From contig CM068835.1 in the NCBI GenBank assembly GCA_028554795.2, positions 35,062,901 to 35,126,900 of the forward strand: a stretch of DNA of 64,000 nucleotides. The letters run 5' to 3'. A program made the position numbers and the translations under genes. The notes beneath the pieces were generated by a model. The model was given only the letters and a program-made list of their open reading frames with translations. It had not been told where the DNA came from and made no database searches. The first letter of the stretch is position 1. Each line of letters starts with the position of its first letter. Of the stretch, positions 52,261 to 64,000 are shown piece after piece. Source of the stretch: Sinohyriopsis cumingii (lineage: Eukaryota > Mollusca > Bivalvia > Unionida > Unionidae).

Positions 52261-55142
52261 TGAAATAGTAGGAGACTCGCTCCCCCAAGACCTCTATGAT
52301 CATATCATGCTCATTATGATTGCTGGAGGTAGTACTTGCAGATGTATCCCTAATGTGGGTCCATTTAGGTTTCCCTGCGTTTTGAGATGCAACCTCATCA
52401 GATTGTGAAAGTTGGTCTGTGATGTTTTACCCCAACCCCTTGTATTATACATGTATTTATAAGTCTGTAAGTGGAGCCAGGTAAGCTTTGTTTTTCCAAG
52501 TACCTAAGTTGGCTAATCCTCTTACGTAACCCAGTCTTTGTTTGAGCTCTTGAGTGGAAATCTGGCGGGAATCTTTGTACATGGGAACACGTGACGTAGA
52601 CAACTTCAAAGAGCCGGAAGCCGACAATGGTAGGCTGGACAGTACATGGGGACACACAGACTGACATTTTTATGATTGACAGTTCGATCAAATGACCAGA
52701 GTCCGTCGCCATCCAATCGGGATGCGTTGTAGGTGGGACTTGATTCCAGAAACTGGCATAAGACTTGTACAAGCCTGAAATTCGTCAGTTGGGGTTTAAG
52801 AGTCGCAGTGACACACACTCCGTTAGCCATTCGTAAAATTTGGCGGAATTTAGGAAATTCATGAAATAGCTTCGATCAGGAAGCTTTCGGGGGACGAAAG
52901 AATTTCAGAGAATTTCGGGGGACGAGAGAAGTTCAGAGAATTTCGGGTGACGGTGAGAGATACCGAGTGAATTTTGGGTGACCTCAAGGGATACCGTCAA
53001 GGGTTCCGGATACTAGAAGAGGAACCGGAAGTCAAGATAACGGCAAGGAACAAGGATTATAGAAGAGGAAGCGGAAGTGGAGATCACGAAAGGAGAGAAA
53101 GACAAGGGAACGAAGAGATTTAGATGAGTAGCACTCAAGAAGGGAAAAATCTCCTCACACTGTGAACTCAAATGATGATCAAAGGGATCATTGGGTGAAA
53201 GAGAGACATTGATTACTTTAAATTCTTTTAAATTTCATTTATTAAATTGTTATTGTTTAAATTTCATCTTTGTATTTCTTTTAATTTAACTGTCGGCATT
53301 GCTGACTGGGGGCTCGTAGCCATAAATATATTTAGTCAATAAATAATATAGTGTCCAGAATTAACCTTCTGAATAAGGACCAGGGGAACTTCTCATAATT
53401 CGTTAAAGTCTATAAGAAGAACCCCACCCCTAGACAACCACTACACCCCCACATGGTCCAATGGTAAAAGGTTTGGCCTCCATTTAGACCACAGAATCAT
53501 TGTAATGGGAGCCCAAGAAGGTGACTCAAGACTTAGACATCTGCTCCTGCATTGAACAAAACCCAGAAAGCAAAGGAATTCTCTAGCAAATGGATTGTTC
53601 TGTATAAGCAACGAATCTACCATTGTACTAAAACAATTCTCGTTCCTCTATATACTGTTTACCTGAATGCTGTGTTCCAGACCATGTTGACCGAAATCTT
53701 GAAATGGAGGGTAACAAGTGAAATCATGTCTTGCTCCAAAATATAACTAGCATTTAACAGCTGTTGCTCCATTTCATCAAGAACCGAAGAGCATAACAGT
53801 CGACTGAATGTGACAACCAAGTGATGAGTGCTGCATTTCTAGCTGAAGGAACCTTGGGAAAAGAGGTGCACTAAACATGATACTGACTCCTCTAGAAACC
53901 ACTTGTCAGGTCCAAATGTCATTATGGTAAATCTTCCCCAATTGGCAATGAAAGATTAAAGCCTTCCCCCTACCAGGATCTCTGAAAAGGGTTTGGCATG
54001 AAAGTACGTCATTTGAGATGGGAGGGTCACATGGAAAAGCTAGCAAAAACGAATGCCCTACTTCTGCCTCTTTTCTACTTTAGGAGAAGTGTGGTTTTCA
54101 ATGGTTGTAAATTCAGTAGGACTCCTTCCCAGTGGCTGTCTTCTAGGGATGTCTCTGCAACCTTTTACTGATTGCCTTGTAAATCCCTTTGCTGTAGCCA
54201 TGACTATAAAGGATTTAATGAATGCATCCCTGGTGTATTGTTGCAAATTCTGTTAACCTGATCATTAAAATAATGATTTGATCACAATGGTTGCGAGCAC
54301 ATATTGGACTATGATGGTCTTTAAGAAAGGTAGAGGTAGAAAGCACTGCATCTTGTTCCACCTGCTGTAATTTCATAGGTGCTTTATGGCCAAGGCTATT
54401 GTATGTTTGGCTTATGTTTATTAAGTAATCAGGCTCCCACACATATCTGGTGAGATTCAAGGTGGGAGAAGATAAGCAGCATTCCATCAATTGAAAGACT
54501 GCCATAGATATTAGATACAAAGCTGACCTTATGGTCTCAGCATTATGAATCAACTGATGAGTATTCAGTTGGAAAACTGGTGTTTGGGGCTTGTAGAACT
54601 GCCAACAATTATTTGATGTAAGGCACTTGTGAGAAATAATGTCAGTAGATGCTTGGGACTTGTAACTGACTATGTAAGCAGCACAGAATGTCTGTAACTT
54701 GTCACATTGTGGAAGCAATTGAAAGTAGATTCTTCTGTAGTCAATGGTCAAAGAGGAGTGATGGGGACAGAAATCTGATGTGAATGGGTGGAAAACTTCA
54801 TCAGACCGAGCCTGTCAGGCTGAGTTTCACTCATGAAAGTAAAATCTAATAACGATAAGGGAATTCCAAAGCCAGTTTTCAACATTTTGGATTTAGTGAA
54901 ACTGTTGTCTCTTGTGCTGCCTGTGAAGAAGTTGGAAAAGAATGTCAAGGATGGCGCTTCACTACATTCCAGCATGTTACGAGTCAGATCCCATTACTTC
55001 CAAGGTGTCGCTAGGTACTGGCTTACATCTGGTGACTAAGGCTTGAGGATGAACGAAGAGGCTTCTCTTGGAAACTGTGGTACCAAGGTGAACATCAGAT
55101 GCCAGAAGTGTCCTGGGGTACTATATGTGTTAGATTGATCCA
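52261..55142. other. Unassigned intron sequence
   Basis: No gene recognised. 52880-53130 is purine-rich with a repeated AGAGAATTTCGGG.GACG motif. A minus-strand frame at 54751-54215 (178 codons) has no recognisable domain and no supporting context. The stretch may be old transposon sequence. Confidence 0.4.
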
Positions 55143-55420
55143 TGAGTGTCTACAAAAACTGGACATCGTCCATGAGAGTAATGGTATAGACATCGTCCAC
55201 AGAAGTACTAGCAGCATTATGTGGGTTAGAAAGTGCCTGTATAAACTGAAGTCATCCGCAGGAAGTGCCGAGCAGTACAATGAGTGTCTACAAAAACTGG
55301 ACATCGTCCATGAGAGTGCTGGTATAGACATCGTCCACAGAAGTACTAGCAGCATTATGTGGGTTAGAAAGTGTCTGTATAAACTGAAATCATCCGTAGG
55401 AAGTGCCAAGCAGTACAATG
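55143..55420. repeat. 138 bp tandem duplication
   Basis: Two units starting near 55143 and 55281 share GAGTGTCTACAAAAACTGG, ACATCGTCCATGAGAGT, GGTATAGACATCGTCCACAG and GTATAAACTGAA. They differ at only a few positions, so the duplication is recent. Confidence 0.92.
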
Positions 55421-55932
55421 CGAGTTAGACTGCAGAATAACCGAGTTCATGATCTAGGTTCTTGGGTAGTGAGGCACTAAGCTGTCACTGAAAGCACTAA
55501 GTGCCAAGAGGCACTATGTGAGTCATGGAACTGGACAAGTTCATTTTTCTGGTAGCTGATGCTTGATAATCAATCGTGGTCATGGCCCACTGCAATAAAA
55601 AGTTATATGCCCAGTTCCAGTCACGAACAGAACATGGCCATATTGACTGGCATTATGTTGTCCAGTTCTTGAGTTTCAATGGGGTAGTTCCCTGCAGTCA
55701 GTCCATAATTCTGATGTGTGACACTGTAACTGAGGCTGTTGTTGCTGCCCTTGGTTTTGAACCATTGCATCCAGGCTGATGATGTTTTCATCCTTCAAGT
55801 TATGCTTCTGCTTCTAACTCTTAGTATCCACAAAATTGCTGCTAAATTATTTCTGTCCATAATATGCAAGTCTGACAGTGCTTGTCAGACCAGTCTCACC
55901 CACAGTCTAAATCTAAGAAACAATAGTGCAGG

Positions 55933-56005
<73 letters not shown>

Positions 56006-56792
56006 GTGCAGCATGTGTCCTGCTTTATTAACTAATGGGTTTCCGTGCAGAGTTACACACTGTGGTACATAGCTGTAAAAGGGCATATGTGGCATGCACA
56101 GGTAGTGAGTTAGAGCATTGCTTTTAATACTTGCAAAGTTGATGCTTTATAATCAATTCAAGTAATAAGTTACCTGTAGGAACACTAATAATTTTACTGC
56201 CTATACAGGTAAAATCACAGAGTTGTTGCTGCAGTAACTATATGTATGAAGTGGACACTATTTGTAAACCATGTGTAGAAAATGTACCTGTATGTATCCG
56301 ACCATGGCAGAACCTATACAATAAAATGAAGTAGTTTTCTAAAATAGACCCAAAACCTGCACATAAAAAGGCATCATTATTGATACTTAGATGCCACAAT
56401 AACCACTGTGAGACAATGTTATCTGTAGGATGGCCCAATGACATATATAACTATGAACTGGACATTAAGACAAGAAAATATAGAAAACTTACCTGCATGT
56501 ATCCCATTATAGCAGAAATTATACAGCAAGATAAAATGAGTTTTCTACATCATGCACCAGATCTAATTTGGTTATAGCAATCTGAGGGGACAAATTATGT
56601 GGATGGAAGCAGTGTCCCCTGCCCTGGTGATCCAAGGTTCAGCACTGTCACAATGCTTAAGTACATCACAATGTGTTCACTGATGGCAAACATGAAAATT
56701 ACATTCACAAAATATATTCACTTATAGATAATGATATGAAAATAGGAAGAAAGATACACTAATATCTGCAGTTCTAAACTAACATTACATAC
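55421..56792. other. Intron sequence with (AT)n tract
   Basis: Nothing coding recognised between the 138 bp duplication and the donor of the 56793-57925 exon, apart from the (AT)n microsatellite at 55936-56001. Confidence 0.45.
55936..56001. repeat. (AT)n microsatellite
   Basis: About 33 uninterrupted AT dinucleotides. Confidence 0.97.
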
Positions 56793-57925
56793 TTGTTTCT
56801 TCATTAAGGGGAAAGAACTGCCCATCCTTCCACACCATCCGAATCTGGTCACCCGATGAATCCTTGATTAGATAAATCATGTCCTCCTGAAGTTCCCCAC
56901 CCCCAGCCACCTTCACTGTTTGTGAGCTTGCAACTTGTGCAATATTGTAACCCTTCTGGCTTGTAGCTGTTGATGCAGGCATACCTGTAGAAGAACCAGA
57001 GGACCGATGTAAAATATTTGGTGGGGAAGTCCTACTCAATGAGGTTGCTGTGGTAGAGGAACCCACTGAACCAATCACCTTGAACGCCTGAGAAATCCCT
57101 GAAGTTATTTGCCCTCCCATTTGCTGCTGTGGGGCCCCTGTCTGTGTAATTGTTACAACTTTAGGTATCTGAACTTTTCCTGCTCGGGATGAAGTTCCTC
57201 TTCCTCGACCGTGACCCCTTCCTTTTCCTCCACCTCTCCCTGGCGAGAAAGCTGATGTAGAATACTGAGAGTTGTTTAATAAAGTTGTTGAATTATGTCC
57301 TTGCCCACCTGTGGTAACTATTACAATGTTTGCTGTTGAAGGTTTGGCCTGTTGTAGTATCTGTGTTAATACAGGAGAACCAGAAGATGGGCTAGCCACA
57401 TCATCTGAATGTCCTTGCAGGTTCTGAGAAACACCTACAGTGTGAAACTGTGAGCTGAGAATCTGCACTGGTTGTGTGTTTTGCACACTGCTATCTATAA
57501 TTTGTACAGGTGCCTGATTCAGAGTCTGTCTTGGCTTGATTGGAATGTTTGCCACATTCTGCACACTTTGAATTTGTGTTGTTGGATTCTGTCCAAATGC
57601 AATTATTTTTTGTGGACTTGTCACAGCTCCTGGCTTATTCACTGCCACTTGCTGGCCACTTTGCAAACCCTTAGTAACAACCTGTGAAGTCTGACAATTG
57701 TTACTGATGATTATATAACAGTTGTTACTTGAGGTAGGCTGTGGAATCAGTTGTTGAGGCTGCTGTTGTGATTGCTGGTTTAGTTGATGTTTAGGCTGTT
57801 GTTGCTGCACCTTCTGAGGTTCTGGAGTTATGGATTGTTGAACTATAGATGTTGTGGGTCCATGGCTGGTTTCAGTGGTATAAACAAACTTTTGTTTGTC
57901 CTCTGCTGGGCTGAATACATGCCTT
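56793..57925 (-). CDS. Host gene internal exon: long Q-rich, GR-rich segment (possible SENP6/7-like gene)
   Basis: Large internal exon of the minus-strand host gene. Read on the minus strand, it follows a pyrimidine-rich acceptor (TTTACTTTCAG) and ends at a GTATGT donor, leaving one base of a split codon. It encodes about 377 residues: a glutamine-rich stretch, a long Ser/Thr/Val/Gln-rich low-complexity part, a glycine-arginine patch (GRGGGKGRGHGRGRG) and a hydrophobic end around MIYLIKDSSGDQIRMVWKDG. No enzyme domain is visible. The composition resembles nuclear or chromatin-associated proteins. Downstream exons add a small zinc ribbon and an ISSDEDE acidic segment, an order reminiscent of the N-terminal half of SENP6/SENP7 SUMO proteases. 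That name is inference. The start codon is not in this exon and must lie upstream. Confidence 0.85.
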
Positions 57926-58432
57926 CTGAAAGTAAAATGGTACACTGTCCATCAGCTCAGTTAAATAGCTATTATTTCTCGAAGTGTGATCATGCTCTTA
58001 TGTAAAAATGGAATTAAATGTTAACCTAATGGAGATTCAGAATAAAATAGGAGTATTACTTTTTATAAGGAGCTGCCACATGAATACAAGAAAATTCTTA
58101 CACTTTAACTCATAATAAAAATTCTAACATATGATTGGAAAAAATTGAATTGATGACAGTAACAAAAAAAAATTTGCATTTTGCCTCGGTGTCATGGATT
58201 TTATTGTGAATTTTGAGGGCCAGTGTATATAATGAAACTGACATATGTAAATTACAAAAACACCAAGCAGCACAATTTGAATTCCAAATACTAAATTAAG
58301 GGAGAAAATGATAATTTGAGCTCCATGATGCCTTCAACCAGTTGAAAAATGTTTGTGTCATAAAAGTCAGAAAAACTTGGGTCAGAGTCTATTCAAGAAA
58401 TCAATAAAAGTTAAAATTGTGCAAAACATTTA
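57926..58432. other. Intron sequence upstream of the large exon
   Basis: AT-rich; no upstream exon recognised. Confidence 0.45.
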
Positions 58433-58439
58433 CAAGCAT

Positions 58440-58636
58440 TACTTTCATACTCCTGAGTGGGTTCAAGTCTAGGGCTCGGCCAATGTGGATATGTGAGAGA
58501 GTTTGCCAGTAGCTTCTCATGGGTCGGTGTTTCTTTCCGGGGTTTTCCCTGCTTCTTCCTCCACCATTTAAACTGGCTGCCATGTAAAGCCTATCGTGTG
58601 CTGCAAAATTGTGCCAAACCCTATAGCAACAACTTT
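58440..58636 (+). mobile_element. SINE family 1, head-truncated copy
   Basis: Plus orientation: GGGTTCAAGTCTAGGGCTCG (B-box part), GCCAATGTGGATATGTGAGA, GCCAGTAGCTTCTCATGGGT, GGCTGCCATGTAAAGCCTAT, then AAACCCTATAGCAACAAC. The first part of the head (A box) is absent. Confidence 0.87.
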
Positions 58637-58697
58637 CATAATCTCCCTCATTGCAGTGGAAGCAGTTCTAGATAACATAATTAATATGCAAGCTGAC

Positions 58698-59080
58698 CAA
58701 GTTCTAAGGAACAACAAAGCCTAGGACCAAGTTCTAAGGAAATACAATGCCTAGGACCAATTTCTAAGGAAATACAATGCATAGAACAAAGTTCTAAGGA
58801 AATACAATGTTGTAGTTGTAGTAGGGTTTAACACCATTTTTCAGCACACGATAGGCTATGCATGGCAGCCAGTATTAATGGTGGAGGAAGAACCCCGGAA
58901 AACCCCAGAAGGAACCACCAACCCACGAGAAGCTACTGGCAAGCTTTCTCACATATCCACATTGTCTGAATCCAAGACTCGAACCCAAGCAGACAGAGGT
59001 GAGATGGCAGTGATCCGTAACGGAGAGCGCTTTAGACCACTCGGCCATTCGGGGCCCAGAAATACAATGTAAAGGACCAT
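58698..59080. repeat. 30 bp minisatellite split by a SINE
   Basis: Units close to GACCAAGTTCTAAGGAAATA plus CAATGCCTAG run from 58698 to about 58810 (four units). They resume with AGAAATACAATGTAAAGGAC at 59058, after the SINE at 58811-59058. Confidence 0.88.
58811..59058 (-). mobile_element. SINE family 1, full-length, 12 bp target duplication
   Basis: Minus-strand head GGGCCCCGAATGGCCGAGTG with A box, B-box-like GGTTCGAGTCTTGG, full body and a CTACTACAACTACA tail. Flanked by GAAATACAATGT on both sides (58799-58810 and 59059-59070). Closely similar to the copy at 28328-28573. Confidence 0.92.
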
Positions 59081-61029
59081 ATGAATAGTCAGTGGCATTA
59101 ATACATGTATCAGAAATATACTCCTGTAAAAAAGAAATGTATAGGCCAATGTGACCCACATTCTCATGGGGCCCAGTGTTCCAGCTAGTAATATTTACTG
59201 ACAGATTTCTATCCATTATGAACCATACCCCATCCTCTATCTCTCAACACAGACTTGAATTTTATGGAGAAGTGACATCTTCCCTGGGACAACCCATGAA
59301 GAAGTGAGAAATGAACATATAAGTTTTGTAAAACTTAAGAAATAATTTAATTATGAAAGTTATCGAATGAAAATGTAAGAGAACTTGCAGTATTATTAAG
59401 TGAATGCAAAAAAAAAAAAAGAGTCGAATCACCTAACCCTTCCAACAAAAGGTGAGGCAAAAAAGTAAGGTAATTAAAAATACTAAATAACAGACAAACT
59501 TTATTTATAGCAACTTTATCCATTGATAAGATGTCCACTCTTTCATTAATGCTGCATTCTCGTGGCTATACAATAGTTTTCAATTCACTTGTAAACATTT
59601 AACCACTTCCTGCAGGCCAACAAATTATGCTCCATAATAAATTTGCAAAAGAGAGTTTCTGCATTCATAATGGCAAAATCTAAGTCAGTAATTCCTTTTT
59701 GGGCTCAAGGAATGATAAAAATGTCATTGGTAAACTTCACAAAACAGCTAAATCCTTGTGTTTCTTCATGGAAAAATTTGTTTTAAAGTTGTCATTCCCT
59801 CTATGTGTAACAATGAAATTTTGATTATAGGTATCATAAAAGGCAACGGTTTCTCCTTTTGTTGAACTCAGGATCACTGGAAAAAGTTGCACGTACTCTC
59901 ATTTGAACTTCCGTGTCCATTGTTTTTGTTTAATCATTTTGGTAGCTCATCATCAGAGTCAGTTTCATGGATATATTTTTCTTTCTTTATTGCCTTATTT
60001 GGTTACACTAATATCAGATCCAAACAAAAAACTATTCTGGAACTGAATTTATGATTTTACTTATACATTCATAAGGGAAAGAGGGAAAACTGTAATGGTG
60101 TTATTTACCTCTAAAAACTGTAAAATTTACACCAAATTCATAAGAGTAGGCAACTCTGAATTATCCTAAAAATGTTCTACTCAAGTTCAAAAGAATCAAA
60201 TGTTCCAAATAAATTTCAGATAATCAGATGTATGTATCACAATGACATTGTCCAGAATTCCTTTGAACAAGTCAAAATAGTCCCTGAATAATGTTCAATT
60301 CCACTGATCACTTTGTAATTTCAATGAATAATCCAAACATATATCTCCTCTCAAGTTATCTAAACACAACATCAAACAAGTCTACAGATCAATTTCATCA
60401 AATGAAGTCAGAATCTGAAACTGGAATTAATTCAATCAATTCAAAATAGGAATGAATCTGATTGCTTAGTTTTCTCCCCATATACACCTTCAAGAGTCTA
60501 TTAAAACTATATGCTGCAATATACCCCATGTGACAGATCTTACTACTCAATGTAATATTTCAAAATACCTATTCATGTGACCTAACCCATTAAACGGGAA
60601 ATAACTTAATTCTTCCAAGAATCCATCTGACCCTAATGGGAAATAACCACAAAACAAGTAAACAGGTCTTAATATTAATGGTCATAAATATCTATATCAA
60701 CAACTATTTACAGATCATACACAATCTACACTCTTAACATCTTAAAATATAATTTTATACCCATGAACAAAAATTATCTTGTATCTTGATTATAGATGAT
60801 TATTACAATTTATGGTCATGAATAAAAAGAACACACAATATAGACACAACAACATGTAACAAGAGTTACAAAAATACAGATATACATAACACCTCCTTTC
60901 TTAAAGTAAAAAAAGATTTTTGCAATAAATCTTTCTTTGTCCATATCAATCAGACATACAAAATGATAATAACAATAAAATTATGCAGGAAGATGTTTTA
61001 TGAATAACAAAAAATGTATACAAATTAAT
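59081..61029. other. AT-rich sequence without recognised feature
   Basis: No exon, repeat family or TIR pair recognised by eye. Confidence 0.45.
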
Positions 61030-62420
61030 GTAATACATAACTGCTGTACACATGAAAGTGCATCTTTGATCAGCTTGTCTTTTCCCTTGATGTGACAGAT
61101 GTCGATGTTGTATTCTTGCAACATCAAACTCCACCTAAATAATCTGATTTTTATTTTTCATTTTGTTCATGGTATTCAGGGGGTTGTGATCACTTTATAC
61201 AACAATCAAAGAAGCAGAATCTACACTTCAAAGTGTCGTAAATCCAAAATTAAAGCCAAACACTCCTCAATTGTGGAATAAATTTCTCTGATGACAATTG
61301 AACACTGGATGATCCACATCATTTTTGTCTTCCTGAATGAATACACCATCAACTTCTTCACTTGCATCAACAGACATCTTAAATGACTGGTTAAAACCTG
61401 GAGCTGGAAGAACTGGTGCAATTTTAAGTATGTCCTGAAAAGCACAGGGAATTCAGAGATAGCCTTAACCTTAACTTCTACAGGCTTAACTTGACCATGT
61501 CCCACAAATGTATCACAAGCTCTGCAAAACTAACTTATACATAAAGATCTTTCCATATGTCACTGTATATAATGACCTCATCAATGTACACATCAAAGCC
61601 ATCCATACCTCAAGTTACCATGTTCATTAAAATATTGGAATAATGAGGGAGAATTTTTCATACTAAATGGTATTATTTTACACTGGTAGAGTCCATCTGG
61701 AGTTGCAAAGGCTGAAATTTCCTTTGCTCTATCTATAAGTGGTATCTGCCAGAAACTTGTTAACAGGCTGAACATAGTGACATATTTTGGAATTCTTGCA
61801 TTTCCAATGTTGACAACAGTCATCAATTCTTGGTACTGGATATGAATCTGTTTTTGATGACAGTGTTCACTTTTCTGTAGTCAGTGCACATACAGAAAGT
61901 ATTATCTGGTTTCAACATCAACATTTTGTTTGAACACATTGGAACATATGGAAACAAGTGCTCATATTCACATATTAGCTGCTTTAATTCATTCTTTTCT
62001 TTGATTGTAGAAGTGAAAGTTTCTGGTCCAAATTCTCTAATATTTCTTTATTTTGAAGACTATTTGAAACCAAGTCACTACAGTCCAGTTGCATGCCATC
62101 ATTTAAATCTTGACTGTATGGGACAGGCATAACTACATGGACTGGATGATAAAAAGTGCTATCACTATCAACATACTCTTTTAGCATATTTACATGGGAG
62201 AGTTGTTTCTGTTGTTCTCCACACAGAAGTATTAGTGTTATAATTTAAATCACTTTCTTTTTAACATGATAAAGACCATAATATACAGCCTGAAGAGCAT
62301 CAAGTATGGGCAAGAAAGACAGAACTGTATAAAGAGGCTAAAAAGCTTCCTTTGCAACTTTGTCCAGCCTTTGTTTCATTTTTGAGCGAGTAGACTCAAA
62401 TTAGTTCTTGTTATTTCACA
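61030..62420 (-). mobile_element. Ty3/Gypsy-like retroelement fossil (RT-RNase H part)
   Basis: Minus-strand pol fragment. Reverse transcriptase landmarks at 61826-61593 are FSLLTSFWQIPLIDRAKEIS, FATPDGLYQCKIIPFSMKNS and PSLFQ. Connection and RNase H landmarks at about 61505-61150 are KPVEVKVKAISEFP, REIYSTIEECLALILDLRHF and YSDHNPL-like. Further RNase H tail is visible to about 61040. It is broken in several places and old. No LTRs, gag or integrase part were recognised in the window. Confidence 0.8.
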
Positions 62421-62633
62421 ATCAAAAAACATACACAGATGAATTTGTGAATCCTCTACTAAGTTTCTCTACCAACAACATCAATGATTCAAGGAAGGTA
62501 TGTTAAAAAAAATCATTCAAAAGGAGTAAAACCAGTTATCTGACAAATAAAACAAGATCTACAGTATTTGGAACATGACTTCTAATTTGTGGCCAATAAA
62601 GATGATAAGTAACACATCATAAGATCATACAAG
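62421..62633. other. Short unassigned stretch
   Basis: AT-rich sequence between the Gypsy-like fossil and the hAT-like element. Confidence 0.4.
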
Positions 62634-63971
62634 CAGAGTTGCCAACCTTCCAGACTCGCAATTAGTAACTTTGATGGTCAGTACTGCATTATATGAAAAT
62701 CCCAAAATAAAAATAAAACATATTATTTACACTGATTATATGTACCAATTTATTTGCAGCCAAAACATATTGATATCCATAAACTTCACATTATTTGTCA
62801 CGATATGATGCTGTGGCATACTTGACCTTCTTCAATTAGGTCATGGTAAAATTGTTTCCAAAACAGCTCAGGCTTCTTGCCTGCTAGTTAATCTTGCTGA
62901 CTAAAATTATTGCAAATTTTCAGCATCGAAGGAGGCACTAAAGTATGTCTTTGTTTTCCTCAGAATAGGAAATAATCTTTCACTGTCATTGTTGCTGATC
63001 TACAACTGAGAAAGGCAGGTTATGTTGAACAAGAAAGTTCACAAACAATGCTTCAGCATTGGTAGCATGCAGGACTTGAGTAGGTGGCTTAAAGTAATCC
63101 AAAACTGAAATCTGCTGAGGTGCTACAGCAATGTGCTTTTTCACATCGTTTTAACACAAGCCCACATGGGCTCATATCATTGCTTACAATTTATATGTCC
63201 TACATGTACTATTTAATAATATTACTACATGGTACTTGAATGACAGGTAAATTGTGCACATTCCCAATTGTAACATTTGTGGCACACTACCATGCAACAA
63301 GCATATTGTACATTGATGTTTGATGGCTGAATGCTAGACCAATTTTTGGTGTACTCAAATCTATACTTCACTTTTGGTCGAATACAAATCTTTTTCCTTG
63401 AGGTGAAACATTTTAACTGCAGTGTAGCTTAATTACAAAATGGTATTAATCCAGAAGATGAAATGTCTAACAGTGACTGATTAATGGTGTCTGCGCATGC
63501 ATGGAAGACTGTGAACTGTAGCAAATTACAATACATGCTAATCTTTCAATATATAAAAGATTCCAACACTCAAAAAAGCTGTCTTCATGTAGTGATTATT
63601 TAAATAAAAAACAGTTACAGTTGCTATGAATATGTACATGTGTCATTAAAAAACAAAAATCAGTTGGACCCCAGTTTTCTAAAAGAGTATTTGTAAAACT
63701 ACTGTTCTAAATATATATTATATACTTTAAAATGCTTGCTACAGGGCATACCATAACACTGGATATAGTTCTACTAACTAGCAATACAGAACCGTTATGG
63801 GTATCAGTGACCACTGCTGCTATTTTGACTAACACTTAATGAATAAAATTTGTTTTATTCATGATTAAAGCCAATTAAGAATTAATGAATTAGTGATTTT
63901 TCTGCATGCAGAATGAATCGCTATTGAGAGTTGTGAAATTCACACCAAAATCATGAGGGTTGGCAGGTCTG
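62634..63971 (-). mobile_element. Decayed hAT-like DNA transposon
   Basis: Ends are CAGAGTTGCCAACC (62634) and, on the opposite strand, CAGACCTGCCAACC (from 63971), the usual hAT terminal type. Inside, the minus strand at about 63070-63000 encodes ALFVNFLVQHNLPFSVVD, a motif of hAT transposases, followed immediately by a stop. The rest is scrambled. Flanking 8 bp repeats are not convincing (CATACAAG versus TATAAGGA), so the exact limits are uncertain. Confidence 0.6.
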
Positions 63972-64000
63972 TATAAGGAAGTTTAATTGCCAAAACTAAG

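Noticed and set aside
52398-52830. Minus-strand frames upstream of the DIRS-like fossil
   Set aside because: Overlapping frames without a recognisable domain; could not be tied to the fossil or to a host gene.
53455-53530. tRNA-like GGTCCAATGGTAAAAGG sequence
   Set aside because: Resembles an A box only; no B box at the right distance and no SINE body, so not reported as a gene or SINE.
54215-54751. 178-codon minus-strand frame as a gene
   Set aside because: No recognised domain, no splice or promoter context, and surrounded by unassigned repeat-like DNA; the length is possible by chance.
55095-55428. Frames of about 108 codons on both strands with internal repeats
   Set aside because: They only mirror the 138 bp tandem duplication.

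Overview
The window looks like nuclear DNA from an intron-rich, AT-rich invertebrate. It is probably a lophotrochozoan, and most likely a mollusc. That inference rests on the tRNA-derived SINEs, the CR1/L2-like LINE and the ~140 bp degenerate satellites; no direct species marker is present.

Host gene. One minus-strand gene runs across most of the window. Seven exons have good splice sites and reading phases that fit end to end: 57925-56793, 28243-28111, 18284-18183, 14428-14337, 12131-12019, 5274-4869 and 1650-1412. They encode a long Q-rich N-terminal part, RG-rich stretches, a small CxxC...CxxC zinc ribbon and an acidic ISSDEDE segment. The layout resembles the N-terminal half of SENP6/SENP7-type SUMO proteases, but the peptidase domain would lie beyond position 1, so this identity is tentative.

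Polinton. A 15.5 kb Polinton/Maverick (30472-45928) sits in the 28.5 kb intron of that gene. Its terminal inverted repeats are 368 bp and nearly identical, so it is young, and it looks essentially whole. The left half reads rightward and is structural: coiled-coil protein, amphipathic protein, double jelly-roll major capsid protein, pVI/pX-like membrane-active protein, adenovirus-type protease, fibre-like protein, two-helix membrane protein and penton-like minor capsid protein. The right half holds DNA-handling and accessory genes: a small plus-strand gene, three minus-strand genes (helical protein, NUMOD/HNH nuclease, zinc-finger protein), a fused PolB-SF1 helicase-HNH protein, a DDE integrase, a zinc-ribbon/PLA2-like gene and an FtsK/HerA-type packaging ATPase. 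Two points are unusual. The first is the polymerase-helicase-HNH fusion. The second is a family of short perfect palindromes (GCTAGC cores and GAAACTC/GAGTTTC hairpins) scattered through the right half, including inside open reading frames.

Remaining sequence. The flanks are repeats: two LINE families (3.8-4.5, 6.4-8.0 and 8.05-9.72 kb), two tRNA-derived SINE families (five and three copies), a Tigger-like DNA transposon (20942-22925), two MITEs, a decayed hAT element (62.6-64.0 kb), decayed DIRS-like and Gypsy-like retroelement fossils (51-52.3 and 61-62.4 kb), several satellites and minisatellites, and long (AT)n tracts. Long stretches in between hold nothing I can identify.
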